From positions 1 to 64,000 of the forward strand of contig JAFYWI010000006.1 of NCBI GenBank assembly GCA_017558105.1: 64,000 nucleotides of DNA, written 5' to 3'. The notes under the pieces were generated by a model. That model was not told the DNA's origin and did not search any database. It worked only from the letters and a program-made list of their open reading frames with translations. Shown here in pieces: positions 9,057-17,532 of the stretch. Source of the stretch: Clostridia bacterium. Lineage in GTDB: Bacteria > Bacillota > Clostridia > Christensenellales > Borkfalkiaceae. The translations under genes were made by a program, and so were the position numbers. Position 1 is the stretch's first letter, and the number at the start of each line of letters is the position of its first letter.

Positions 9057-10253
9057 ATGATAAGAAAGAAAAAATGTGTTGCAATGCTTTTAGCAGGTGG
9101 ACAAGGAAGTAGGCTTTACGCCTTAACTTCTAATATTGCAAAACCTGCCGTTTCTTTTGGTGGAAAGTATAGAATAATAGACTTTCCTTTGTCTAATTGC
9201 GTTAACTCTGGCATAGACACGGTTGGCGTATTAACCCAATATCAACCTTTAATCCTTAACGATTATATTGGTAACGGTCAACCTTGGGACTTAGATAGGG
9301 CGTATGGTGGCGTACATATTTTGTCGCCATACCAAGCAAAACACTCTTACGATTGGTATAAGGGTACTGCAAACGCAATTTACCAAAACCTACATTTTAT
9401 GAAGCAATTTGACCCAGATTACGTTTTAGTTTTATCTGGCGACCACATTTATAAAATGAACTATTCAATTATGCTAAACTACCACATCTTAAACGATGCA
9501 GATTGCACTATTGCAGCAATAGAAGTTCCTATTAAAGAAGCAAGTAGGTTTGGCATACTTAATACTAACGAAGATGGTAGCATTTACGAATTTGAAGAAA
9601 AGCCTAAAAAACCAAAAAGCAATTTGGCTTCTATGGGCATTTATATTTTCTCTGCAAAAAAATTGTTTAAATATTTAGAAGAAGATAGTAAAGACCCTAA
9701 ATCTTCTAACGACTTTGGTAAAGACGTATTACCAAAAATGTTATTTAACGGCGAAAAAATGATGGCATATAAATTTAGTGGCTATTGGAAAGACGTTGGA
9801 ACGATTCAATCTTTATACGACGCTAATATGGATTTACTTGGCGACGTACCTATGTTCGACGTTACCGACACTTCTTGGAAAATTCAATCAAGAAGTCCAC
9901 TTGCACCACCACATTTTATAGCAGAAGAAGCAAAAGTTGCAAATAGCATAATTCTTTCTGGTTGCGAAATCTATGGTGTTGTAGAAAATTCTATTTTAGG
10001 TAGTAATGTAGTAGTAGAAAAAGGTGCTGTAGTTAAAAACAGCATTATTATGAGCGACGTTGTAGTAGGAGCAGGTAGCGAAATAGATTATTCTATTTTA
10101 GATGAAAATTGCGTAATAGGTAAAAACGTTGTAATTGGCAAAGATAAATCCGTTGCAAAAGGCATTACGGTAGTTGGTAGAGATTACGTTGTAGAAGACG
10201 GCTCTATTATAGAAGACGGCGCAATGCTAGATAAAAACAGCATAGGGGGTTAA
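9057..10253 (+). CDS. glgC: Glucose-1-phosphate adenylyltransferase, catalytic subunit
   Basis: Makes ADP-glucose from glucose-1-P and ATP, the committed step of bacterial glycogen synthesis. It has the nucleotidyltransferase signature [10 protein letters not shown] at 11-20, [20 protein letters not shown], and a C-terminal left-handed beta-helix from about residue 290. The ATG follows GGGGAAATAAAA. The gene is 13 bases after glgB and 5 bases before glgD. In Bacillota, GlgC acts with GlgD, which fits the adjacent gene. Confidence 0.97.
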   Translation: MIRKKKCVAMLLAGGQGSRLYALTSNIAKPAVSFGGKYRIIDFPLSNCVNSGIDTVGVLTQYQPLILNDYIGNGQPWDLDRAYGGVHILSPYQAKHSYDWYKGTANAIYQNLHFMKQFDPDYVLVLSGDHIYKMNYSIMLNYHILNDADCTIAAIEVPIKEASRFGILNTNEDGSIYEFEEKPKKPKSNLASMGIYIFSAKKLFKYLEEDSKDPKSSNDFGKDVLPKMLFNGEKMMAYKFSGYWKDVGTIQSLYDANMDLLGDVPMFDVTDTSWKIQSRSPLAPPHFIAEEAKVANSIILSGCEIYGVVENSILGSNVVVEKGAVVKNSIIMSDVVVGAGSEIDYSILDENCVIGKNVVIGKDKSVAKGITVVGRDYVVEDGSIIEDGAMLDKNSIGG

Positions 10254-10258
10254 TTTGT

Positions 10259-11365
10259 ATGAGAGCAGTTGGTATTATATTTTCAAATATTCACGACGAT
10301 AACGTTCCAGAACTTGCAAGAATAAGAACGTTAGGTTCAATTCCTTTTGCAGGTAGATATAGACTAATAGATTTTCCACTTTCTAATATGGTAAATTCTG
10401 GTATAGATACCGTTGGTATAATTACAAAAAGCAACTATCAATCTTTAATGGACCACGTTGGTAGTGGTAAAGATTGGGACTTAGCCAGAAAAGACGGTGG
10501 CGTAATCTTTTTACCACCTTTTGGCGATTTAGGAAACGATAAGTTATATACTTCAAGGTTAGAAGCGTTAAAGGGCATAACTAACTTCTTATTTAGAGCA
10601 GACGAAGAATACGTTGTTATGACGGATTGCGATGCAGTTTGCAGAATAAACTATAACCACGTTATAGAACAACACATTAAAAATCACGCAGATATAACCG
10701 TTGTTTATAAAAGGGGTGTAAAGCAAGGTCAACGTGAAAATGCGTTTAATTTCGTTTTGGACGGCGAAAGAATTATTAACGTTTCAGTTGCAAGTGAAGA
10801 AGATAAAGAATATAACTTAAACACAAACGTTTTCGTTATGAAAAAGGTATTATTACAAAATATCGTTATGGATAGTATTTCTCATAACAAAAGCCATTTC
10901 TTAACAGACGTAATTGCAAATAACTTAAAGAGTATGCGTATTTTTGGTTATGAACACAAAGGTTTTTATGCAGGCATAACTTCATTGCAAGCATACTTTA
11001 ATAGCAACCTTGCAATATTAGATAGCGACAATAGAAAAGAACTTTTTGGCGACAGAAGTGTATTTACTAAAATACGAGATTCTGCTCCAACCAAATACGG
11101 CAATAGCGCAATAGTAAAAAATTCTATGATAGCCGACGGGTGTATTATAGAAGGCGAAGTAGAAAATAGTATTATATTTAGAAACGTTAAAGTAGCAAGG
11201 GGTGCAGTTGTTAAAAATAGTATAGTAATGCAAAATAGCGTTATTGGTGAAAACGCATCTCTTAACTGCATTATCGTAGATAAGGCGGTTGTAATAAGAG
11301 ATAAACGTAATTTATCTGGTAGTGAAAACCATCCTTTCTACATTGGAAAAGGAACAATGATTTAA
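10259..11365 (+). CDS. glgD: Glucose-1-phosphate adenylyltransferase regulatory subunit
   Basis: A paralogue of GlgC that keeps the fold ([23 protein letters not shown] at about 33-55, C-terminal beta-helix) but lacks the catalytic GGxGxRL loop, having GIIFSNIHDD at the N-terminus. This is typical of GlgD, which partners GlgC and changes its activity. The length of 368 is normal. It is separated from glgC by 5 bases and from glgA by 13. Confidence 0.96.
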   Translation: MRAVGIIFSNIHDDNVPELARIRTLGSIPFAGRYRLIDFPLSNMVNSGIDTVGIITKSNYQSLMDHVGSGKDWDLARKDGGVIFLPPFGDLGNDKLYTSRLEALKGITNFLFRADEEYVVMTDCDAVCRINYNHVIEQHIKNHADITVVYKRGVKQGQRENAFNFVLDGERIINVSVASEEDKEYNLNTNVFVMKKVLLQNIVMDSISHNKSHFLTDVIANNLKSMRIFGYEHKGFYAGITSLQAYFNSNLAILDSDNRKELFGDRSVFTKIRDSAPTKYGNSAIVKNSMIADGCIIEGEVENSIIFRNVKVARGAVVKNSIVMQNSVIGENASLNCIIVDKAVVIRDKRNLSGSENHPFYIGKGTMI

Positions 11366-11378
11366 TAGGAGTTTTATA

Positions 11379-12869
11379 GTGAAAAAAGCAACAAAGTTAA
11401 CGGCAACAAAAGAAAAATTAGGTAAACTTCCAACTATTGAAATAGTAGAAAAAAAGAAGGTAATATTCGTTGGCTCAGAAGCCGCACCTTTTATAGCAAC
11501 AGGTGGTTTAGCAGACGTTTTGGGTTCACTTCCTAAGGCTATTGCATCTAACGGAAACTATGATGTTAGCGTAATTTTACCAATGTATTCTAACATTAAA
11601 AACGAATATAGAGAAAAGTTTGAATTTATAACAAATTTTAACGTTTCGGTAGGTTGGCGTAGCCAATATGCCGGCATTTTTACAACGGAATATCAAGGTG
11701 TAAAATTCTTTTTTATAGATAACGAATATTACTTCAAAAGAGAAGGAAATATCTATGGATTTTACGATGACGGCGAAAGGTTTGCCTTCTTTAGTAGGGC
11801 TGTTTTAGATACTGTTGCAAGGCTTAACATTTACCCAGACGTTATGCACTTTAACGACTGGCAAAGTGCAGGCTCTGTAATATACCTAAAAGGTATGTAC
11901 TACGGCGATGAAAACTTTAAAAAAGTAAAAAGTATTTTTACAATTCATAACATAGAATATCAAGGCACTTTCCCTATGGAAACTTTTACAGATTTATTTG
12001 GTTTTCAAGAAAATTTAAGGGGAGTAGTAGAGTTTAACGGAGCGCTAAATTTAATGAAAGGCGCAATAGAATTATCAGATATAGTTTCTACCGTAAGCCC
12101 TACCTATGCCGAAGAAATTAAACATAGTTTTTACGCTCACGGCTTAGAAAATATTATAAAGCGAAACGAGGGTAAATTAAGGGGTATATTAAACGGCATA
12201 GATGAAGATTATTACAACCCTAAAACAGATAAGTTTTTGTTTGCAAATTATAGTTATAGGGGCTTAAAAGGAAAGGCAATTTGTAAGAAAGAATTGCAAA
12301 AATTAGTTAATCTTCCAGTTAGAGAAGACGTGCCTATAATTGCCCTAATTACAAGGTTAGTTTCACATAAGGGGCTAGACCTTGTTAAGTGTGTAATAGA
12401 AGAATTATTACATAAAGACGTGCAAGTTGTAATACTTGGCAAAGGCGAAAGGGGTTATGAAGAATTCTTTACCGATTTAGCAAAAAAATATAGTGGAAAA
12501 TGCGCTACAATTATTGCGTTTAACCAAGATTTGTCTAGAAAAATTTACTCTGGGGCAGACTTGTTTTTAATGCCTTCTAAAAGCGAACCTTGCGGGCTTT
12601 CACAAATGATTGCAAGTAGGTACGGCACCGTTCCAATCGTTAGAGAAACGGGTGGGCTAAACGATAGTATTAAGCAGTTTAACGGGGTAAACGGCAACGG
12701 CTTTACTTTCCATAATTATAACGCGCACGATATGCTTCACTCTATTTGCGAAGGCGTTGAACTTTATAAAGATAAAGAAAAATGGAAACAATTACAAAAA
12801 ATAGTAATGACGACAGATTTTTCTTGGAAAGTTCAATCTAAAAAGTACGAAGATTTATACAATAATTAG
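11379..12869 (+). CDS. glgA: Glycogen synthase
   Basis: A GT5 glycosyltransferase adding glucose from ADP-glucose to glycogen. It starts with GTG, preceded by TAGGAG at 11366-11371 with a 7-nt gap. There is an N-terminal extension of about 27 residues before the Rossmann strand KVIFVGSEAAPF. The normally KTGG nucleotide-binding loop reads ATGGLADV (A40), so the lysine studied in E. coli GlgA is absent. The C-terminal half has the usual SKSEPCGLSQMIASRYGTVPIVRETGGL region, supporting an active GT-B enzyme. A hairpin separates it from glgP. Confidence 0.96.
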   Translation: MKKATKLTATKEKLGKLPTIEIVEKKKVIFVGSEAAPFIATGGLADVLGSLPKAIASNGNYDVSVILPMYSNIKNEYREKFEFITNFNVSVGWRSQYAGIFTTEYQGVKFFFIDNEYYFKREGNIYGFYDDGERFAFFSRAVLDTVARLNIYPDVMHFNDWQSAGSVIYLKGMYYGDENFKKVKSIFTIHNIEYQGTFPMETFTDLFGFQENLRGVVEFNGALNLMKGAIELSDIVSTVSPTYAEEIKHSFYAHGLENIIKRNEGKLRGILNGIDEDYYNPKTDKFLFANYSYRGLKGKAICKKELQKLVNLPVREDVPIIALITRLVSHKGLDLVKCVIEELLHKDVQVVILGKGERGYEEFFTDLAKKYSGKCATIIAFNQDLSRKIYSGADLFLMPSKSEPCGLSQMIASRYGTVPIVRETGGLNDSIKQFNGVNGNGFTFHNYNAHDMLHSICEGVELYKDKEKWKQLQKIVMTTDFSWKVQSKKYEDLYNN

Positions 12870-12885
12870 TATATTAAAACATACG

Positions 12886-12938
12886 TTGTTTGTAAAAATA
12901 TGGGCTTTAATATGGTGGCATTACAAACAATTTTTTTA
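12886..12938 (+). terminator. Intra-operon hairpin between glgA and glgP
   Basis: A perfect 10-bp stem (12886-12895 with 12921-12930), a 25-nt loop and a run of seven T. The large loop suggests partial termination or an RNA processing site that sets a different glgP level, not a full operon end. No clear promoter is seen in the 89-base gap. Confidence 0.6.
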
Positions 12939-12958
12939 TTAAATATTAGGAGATTTTT

Positions 12959-15376
12959 ATGGGCACAATTACAGAAAAAGAGGCTAGTTCGTTAATTAAA
13001 AGTAAACTTTCAAAATATTTTGGCGTAACTACAAAAGAAGCAACAAAAGAACAAATTTATAAAGCAGTAGTAATGTGTATTAGAGATATGTTGCTAGAAA
13101 AAAGAAGTGAATTCAACAAAAAACTTCGCCAAAAAGGTGGTAAAAGAGTTTACTACTTATGTATGGAATTTTTGCTAGGTCAATCTTTAAAAAACAACAC
13201 TTATAACTTAAGTGTTCAAGAAGCATTCGACAAGGCGCTAAATAAAATTGGCAGTAGTTTAGAAGAACTATATTCATTAGAACCAGATGCAGGTTTAGGC
13301 AATGGTGGTTTAGGTAGGCTTGCCGCTTGTTTTATGGATGGTTTAGCATCTCAAAATTACCCTGCAATGGGTTATTCTATTAGGTATGAGTACGGCTTGT
13401 TTAAGCAAAAAATAGTAGATGGTTGGCAAATGGAATTGCCAGATATTTGGCTACCTGGTGGCGAAGTGTGGTTAACCCAAAGGTTAGACAAAACTTTTAA
13501 AATAAAATTTGATGGTCACATAGAAGAAAAATGGACTGAAAAAGGCTTAGAAATTGCCCATTACGACACTAAGGAAGTAGAGGCAGTTGCTTATGATATG
13601 ATGATTTCTGGTAAAGATAGCGAAGCCGTTTCCGTACTAAGACTATGGAAAGCCCAAAACGTGCATAAATTCGATATGAAAACCTTCTCTCAAGGCGATT
13701 ATATGAGAAGTATGCAAGAAGATAACGAAGCCGTTTTAATTTCTAAAGTTTTATACCCATCGGACAACCATTTTGAAGGTAAATCTTTAAGGTTAAAACA
13801 ACAATATTTCCTTGTTTCTGCAGCATTGCAAGACATTGTTAACGACCACAAAAAAAGGTATGGTTCACTTTCAACGTTACCAGAAAAAGCGGCTATTCAT
13901 ATTAACGATACTCACCCTGCGTTATGCGTACCAGAATTAATGCGTATTTTAATGGATGAAAACGGCTTTACTTGGGATGATGCTTGGAATATAGTTACCA
14001 AAACCGTAGCGTACACAAACCACACCGTTATGAGCGAAGCATTAGAAAAGTGGAGTGAAGATTTAATCCAAAGAAGATTGCCAAGAATTTATATGATATT
14101 AAAAGAAATTAACCAACGTTTCTGCGCAGAAATGTGGAATAAATTCCCTGGCGATTGGGACAGAATAGATAGAATGAGCATTTTTTCTCATAATATGGTA
14201 AAAATGGCTAATTTAAGTGTAGTTGCATCTCATAAAGTAAATGGTGTTTCTGCGCTTCATAGCGATATTATTAAAGAAAGCATATTCAAAGATTTTTACG
14301 AAGTATACCCAGAAAAATTTACTAACGTAACTAACGGCATTGCGCATAGAAGATGGCTTTGCCAATCTAACCCAGAACTTACTTCTCTTTTAACCGATTG
14401 TATTGGCGACGGGTTTATTATGGATGCAACTAAACTTATAGACTTTAAGAAGTTTGAAAACGATAAAGCCGTTTTAGAAAAACTTAACCAAATTAAAGCA
14501 ATTAAGAAAAAGCAGTTCTGTGAATTTGCCTTAAAGAAACAAGGTGTTAAAATAGACGAAAATAGTTTATTCGACGTTCAAGCAAAACGTATGCACGAAT
14601 ATAAACGTCAACTTATGAACGCTTTATACGTAATTTCCTTGTATAACGACTTAAAAGAAAACCCTAATTTAGAAATGACTCCTAAAACCTTTATATTTGG
14701 CGCAAAGGCAGCACCAGGGTATTACTTTGCAAAACAAATTATTAAACTAATCACTTGCATAGCAGAAGATATAAAGAAAAACCCACAAATAAACAAAAAA
14801 CTAAACGTTGTTTACATGGAAGATTATTGCGTTACTATGGCAGAAAAACTTATGCCTGCAACTGAAATTAGCGAACAAATTTCACAAGCGGGTAAAGAGG
14901 CAAGTGGTACGGGCAATATGAAGTTTATGATAAACGGTGCTTTAACCATAGGTACTTTAGACGGCGCTAACGTAGAAATGCAACAAGCATGTGGTAAAGA
15001 TAACATATTTATTTTCGGCTTAACGGCTAAAGAAGTAGATACTTTATGGAAACAAGGCTATAACGCAATAGAATACTACAACCAAAACGTAAAACTTCGT
15101 AAAGTTATAGAAGCGTTAAAGGTTGGCTTTAACGGGCAAACCTTTGAGGATATTGCAAACTACCTATTGGTTGGTAGCCCTGTAGCAGACCCATATATGT
15201 GTATGGCAGACTTTGGTGCATTTTTAGATATTCACCAAAAAGCAGATAAAGTTTATTTAGATAAACTACTTTGGGCTAAAAAGAGCCTTAACAATATTGC
15301 AACTGCCGGTATTTTTGCTTGCGACAGAAGTATTAAAGAATACGCAGAAAATATTTGGAACTTAAAACAATTATAA
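12959..15376 (+). CDS. glgP: Glycogen phosphorylase
   Basis: A GT35 enzyme releasing glucose-1-P from glycogen with phosphate. The pyridoxal-phosphate signature EASGTGNMKFMINGA lies at 647-661, with the cofactor lysine at K655. MEFLLGQSLKNN and EPDAGLGNGGLGRLAACFMDG are also diagnostic. The length of 805 is normal. A TTAGGAG ribosome site precedes the ATG. It sits after the glgA hairpin and before a cytoplasmic GH13 enzyme, forming the degradative half of the operon. Confidence 0.97.
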   Translation: MGTITEKEASSLIKSKLSKYFGVTTKEATKEQIYKAVVMCIRDMLLEKRSEFNKKLRQKGGKRVYYLCMEFLLGQSLKNNTYNLSVQEAFDKALNKIGSSLEELYSLEPDAGLGNGGLGRLAACFMDGLASQNYPAMGYSIRYEYGLFKQKIVDGWQMELPDIWLPGGEVWLTQRLDKTFKIKFDGHIEEKWTEKGLEIAHYDTKEVEAVAYDMMISGKDSEAVSVLRLWKAQNVHKFDMKTFSQGDYMRSMQEDNEAVLISKVLYPSDNHFEGKSLRLKQQYFLVSAALQDIVNDHKKRYGSLSTLPEKAAIHINDTHPALCVPELMRILMDENGFTWDDAWNIVTKTVAYTNHTVMSEALEKWSEDLIQRRLPRIYMILKEINQRFCAEMWNKFPGDWDRIDRMSIFSHNMVKMANLSVVASHKVNGVSALHSDIIKESIFKDFYEVYPEKFTNVTNGIAHRRWLCQSNPELTSLLTDCIGDGFIMDATKLIDFKKFENDKAVLEKLNQIKAIKKKQFCEFALKKQGVKIDENSLFDVQAKRMHEYKRQLMNALYVISLYNDLKENPNLEMTPKTFIFGAKAAPGYYFAKQIIKLITCIAEDIKKNPQINKKLNVVYMEDYCVTMAEKLMPATEISEQISQAGKEASGTGNMKFMINGALTIGTLDGANVEMQQACGKDNIFIFGLTAKEVDTLWKQGYNAIEYYNQNVKLRKVIEALKVGFNGQTFEDIANYLLVGSPVADPYMCMADFGAFLDIHQKADKVYLDKLLWAKKSLNNIATAGIFACDRSIKEYAENIWNLKQL

Positions 15377-15397
15377 AAATTAATAACGGCTTAATTA

Positions 15398-17197
15398 ATG
15401 GTGTATTATAACCCACTAGACCTTTTTTGTAAAAGCCGTATTGGTGGTGTTTGCGAAACTGAAGAAATTACGTTTAGAGTAAAAACAGATTCGCAAACTT
15501 GCCAAATGGTTGTTATTAAAGACGGCGAAACAGAAAGTTTAATAGAAATGCAAAAGAAAGACGGTTTTTTTGAAACTAGCCTTTCTTTTAACGTTGGCTT
15601 ATATTTTTATTTTTTTAATTTAGATAACGGGGTTATAGTGGGTAAAGGGCAAAACTACCTTGGCGAAGAAAACGTAAATAACCCTTTTCAATTAACTTCG
15701 TATAAAAAAGGGTATAGAACGCCAAGTTTTATTAAAGGTGGCTTAATATACCAAATTTTTCCAGATAGGTTTTGTAGAAAAGAAAAACAAAAAAATCTAC
15801 CACCATATAAGGTATTGCACGAAAACTGGAACGAACTTCCCGTTTTTGAACCAAACGAAAATGGTAAAATTATAAATAACGACTTTTTTGGTGGGGATTT
15901 TAAGGGTATAACTTCTAAATTAAACTATATAAAAAGTTTAGGGGCTAACGTAATATACCTAAACCCAATTTTTAAGGCTTATTCTAACCATCGTTACGAT
16001 ACTGGCAACTATATGCAAGTGGACGAATTACTTGGCACTGAAAAAGATTTTGAAACTTTAATTAAAAAAGCCAACGAAAAAGGTATTAAAATTATATTAG
16101 ACGGGGTTTTTAACCATACTGGAGACGATAGTATATATTTTAATAAATATGGTAGGTATGGTTTAGACGGGGCGTATATAAACCCAAATAGTAAGTATAA
16201 ACACTGGTTTAAATTTATAAATTACCCTAACGAGTATGAAAGTTGGTGGGGAATAACAACTTTACCAGCAGTTAATAAAAATAATAAAGATTACGTTAAT
16301 TATATTTGTGGTAAAAACGGCGTACTAAAAAAATGGCTAGGAAAGGGTGTTTCTGGCTATAGGTTAGACGTTGTTGATGAATTACCCGAAAGTTTAGTTA
16401 AACAAATTAGAAAAAGCGTTAAGTCTACAAATAAAAACGCAATAATAATTGGTGAAGTGTGGGAAGATGCAACTAATAAAATAGCATACGGGGTTAGAAG
16501 AAAGTATTTTCAAGGCGCTGAGTTAGATTCCGTTATGAACTACCCACTAAAAAATGCAATTATTAACTATGCAACAACTGGCGATGAAAAACTATTATCG
16601 TACACGGTAAAAGAACAAATAGACCATCATCCAAAAATGGTGTTAGATAGTTTAATGAATATTTTATCTACTCACGATACGTTTAGAATTATATCTGCAC
16701 TTGCTTGCTTAAACGTAAATGGCAAAACCAAAAAAGAATTAAGCACCTTAACAATTCCTAGTAGTATTAAAAAAGAGGTTGAATTTAGGTTAAAGGTTGC
16801 AACACTTTTACAATATACTTTGTATGGCGTACCATCTTTATATTATGGAGATGAAGTAGGCATGCAAGGCTATACCGACCCGTTAAATAGGCAAACTTAC
16901 CCTTGGGGTAGTGAAGATAAAGAAATACTAAATTGGTATAAAAAACTTGGCGCGCTTCGTAAAAAATATAGAATATTTAAAGATGGCGAAGTCAATGAAA
17001 TATATGCAAAAAACGGCGTGTACGTATTTAGTAGAAAAAATAGGTATGGTAAGGGTATAATAGTTGCCATAAATTGCGGAAAAGAAAGTAAAGAAATTAG
17101 GTTTAATGGCCAACTTACAAACTTGTTAAATAACAAAAAATATACCAGTAAAATAGTGCTTAACAAAAATAATTTAGTGGTTTTGGCAAAAATATAG
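15398..17197 (+). CDS. Cytoplasmic GH13 alpha-glucosidase/neopullulanase-like enzyme
   Basis: An alpha-amylase superfamily protein of 599 residues with an N-terminal beta domain (about 20-110), a catalytic barrel and a C-terminal beta domain. All catalytic residues are present: DGVFNHTG, nucleophile D324 in YRLDVV, acid E353 in IIGEVW, and D427 in LSTHDT. The layout (YQIFPDRF, then NDFFGGDFKGI) resembles neopullulanase/cyclomaltodextrinase types. There is no signal peptide, so it probably acts on internal maltodextrins left by GlgP; exact specificity is not readable. The ATG has no convincing ribosome site and lies 21 bases after glgP, so translation may be coupled. Confidence 0.88.
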   Translation: MVYYNPLDLFCKSRIGGVCETEEITFRVKTDSQTCQMVVIKDGETESLIEMQKKDGFFETSLSFNVGLYFYFFNLDNGVIVGKGQNYLGEENVNNPFQLTSYKKGYRTPSFIKGGLIYQIFPDRFCRKEKQKNLPPYKVLHENWNELPVFEPNENGKIINNDFFGGDFKGITSKLNYIKSLGANVIYLNPIFKAYSNHRYDTGNYMQVDELLGTEKDFETLIKKANEKGIKIILDGVFNHTGDDSIYFNKYGRYGLDGAYINPNSKYKHWFKFINYPNEYESWWGITTLPAVNKNNKDYVNYICGKNGVLKKWLGKGVSGYRLDVVDELPESLVKQIRKSVKSTNKNAIIIGEVWEDATNKIAYGVRRKYFQGAELDSVMNYPLKNAIINYATTGDEKLLSYTVKEQIDHHPKMVLDSLMNILSTHDTFRIISALACLNVNGKTKKELSTLTIPSSIKKEVEFRLKVATLLQYTLYGVPSLYYGDEVGMQGYTDPLNRQTYPWGSEDKEILNWYKKLGALRKKYRIFKDGEVNEIYAKNGVYVFSRKNRYGKGIIVAINCGKESKEIRFNGQLTNLLNNKKYTSKIVLNKNNLVVLAKI

Positions 17198-17209
17198 CAA
17201 AATATATAT

Positions 17210-17255
17210 AAAAACGAAAAAAAAGTCGTAAAAAAACGGCTTTTTTTTCGTTTTT
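17210..17255 (+). terminator. Strong terminator ending the glycogen operon
   Basis: A stem of about 19 bp (17210-17228 with 17237-17255, one G-U pair) whose 3' arm is itself T-rich. Confidence 0.92.
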
Positions 17256-17325
17256 CAAAAAATGTTTGCGCAAAAAAATTATTTAAAAAATGTAATAATT
17301 TACTAAAAAAATGATATAAAATATG

Positions 17326-17354
17326 TTGACACAAAAAGGTTTTTTTGATAAAAT
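17326..17354 (+). promoter_or_regulatory. Promoter of the secreted-protein locus
   Basis: TTGACA at 17326-17331, a 17-nt spacer and TAAAAT at 17349-17354. It lies in a 335-base gene-free stretch (17198-17532) that otherwise holds the glycogen-operon terminator and a long leader. The expected transcript has about 170 nt before the first start codon. Confidence 0.82.
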
Positions 17355-17379
17355 TTAGTTGCAATATTATGAAATGGTG

Positions 17380-17496
17380 GGGTGAGTTTTGCCTTTTTAC
17401 AAAAAAGTGCAAAAAAATGTCGAAAAAACGGCTATTAACACCCAAAAAAGTTGCATTTTTCTTAAATGGGAAGTTTTAGTTAAAAAGGTTAACTAA
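17380..17496 (+). promoter_or_regulatory. Foldable 5' leader of the secreted-protein locus
   Basis: The leader can form an outer GGGTG/CACCC helix (17380-17384 with 17439-17443). This encloses TTTTGC/GCAAAA (17387-17392 with 17409-17414) and GTCG/CGGC (17419-17422 with 17429-17432), a three-way-junction-like layout. An independent perfect 8-bp inverted repeat lies at 17476-17496 (arms TTAGTTAA and TTAACTAA). It matches no riboswitch class I recognise. The helices are short, so structure is possible but unproven. Confidence 0.4.
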
Positions 17497-17532
17497 TTAA
17501 ATATTTTTTCAATAAAAAAGGAGAAGAAGAAA

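Noticed and set aside
16897..17445. 182-codon minus-strand frame across the end of the GH13 gene and the following gap
   Set aside because: It reads through the amylase coding strand, a strong terminator and the promoter region. Its Phe/Leu/Lys-rich content is typical of AT-rich noise.
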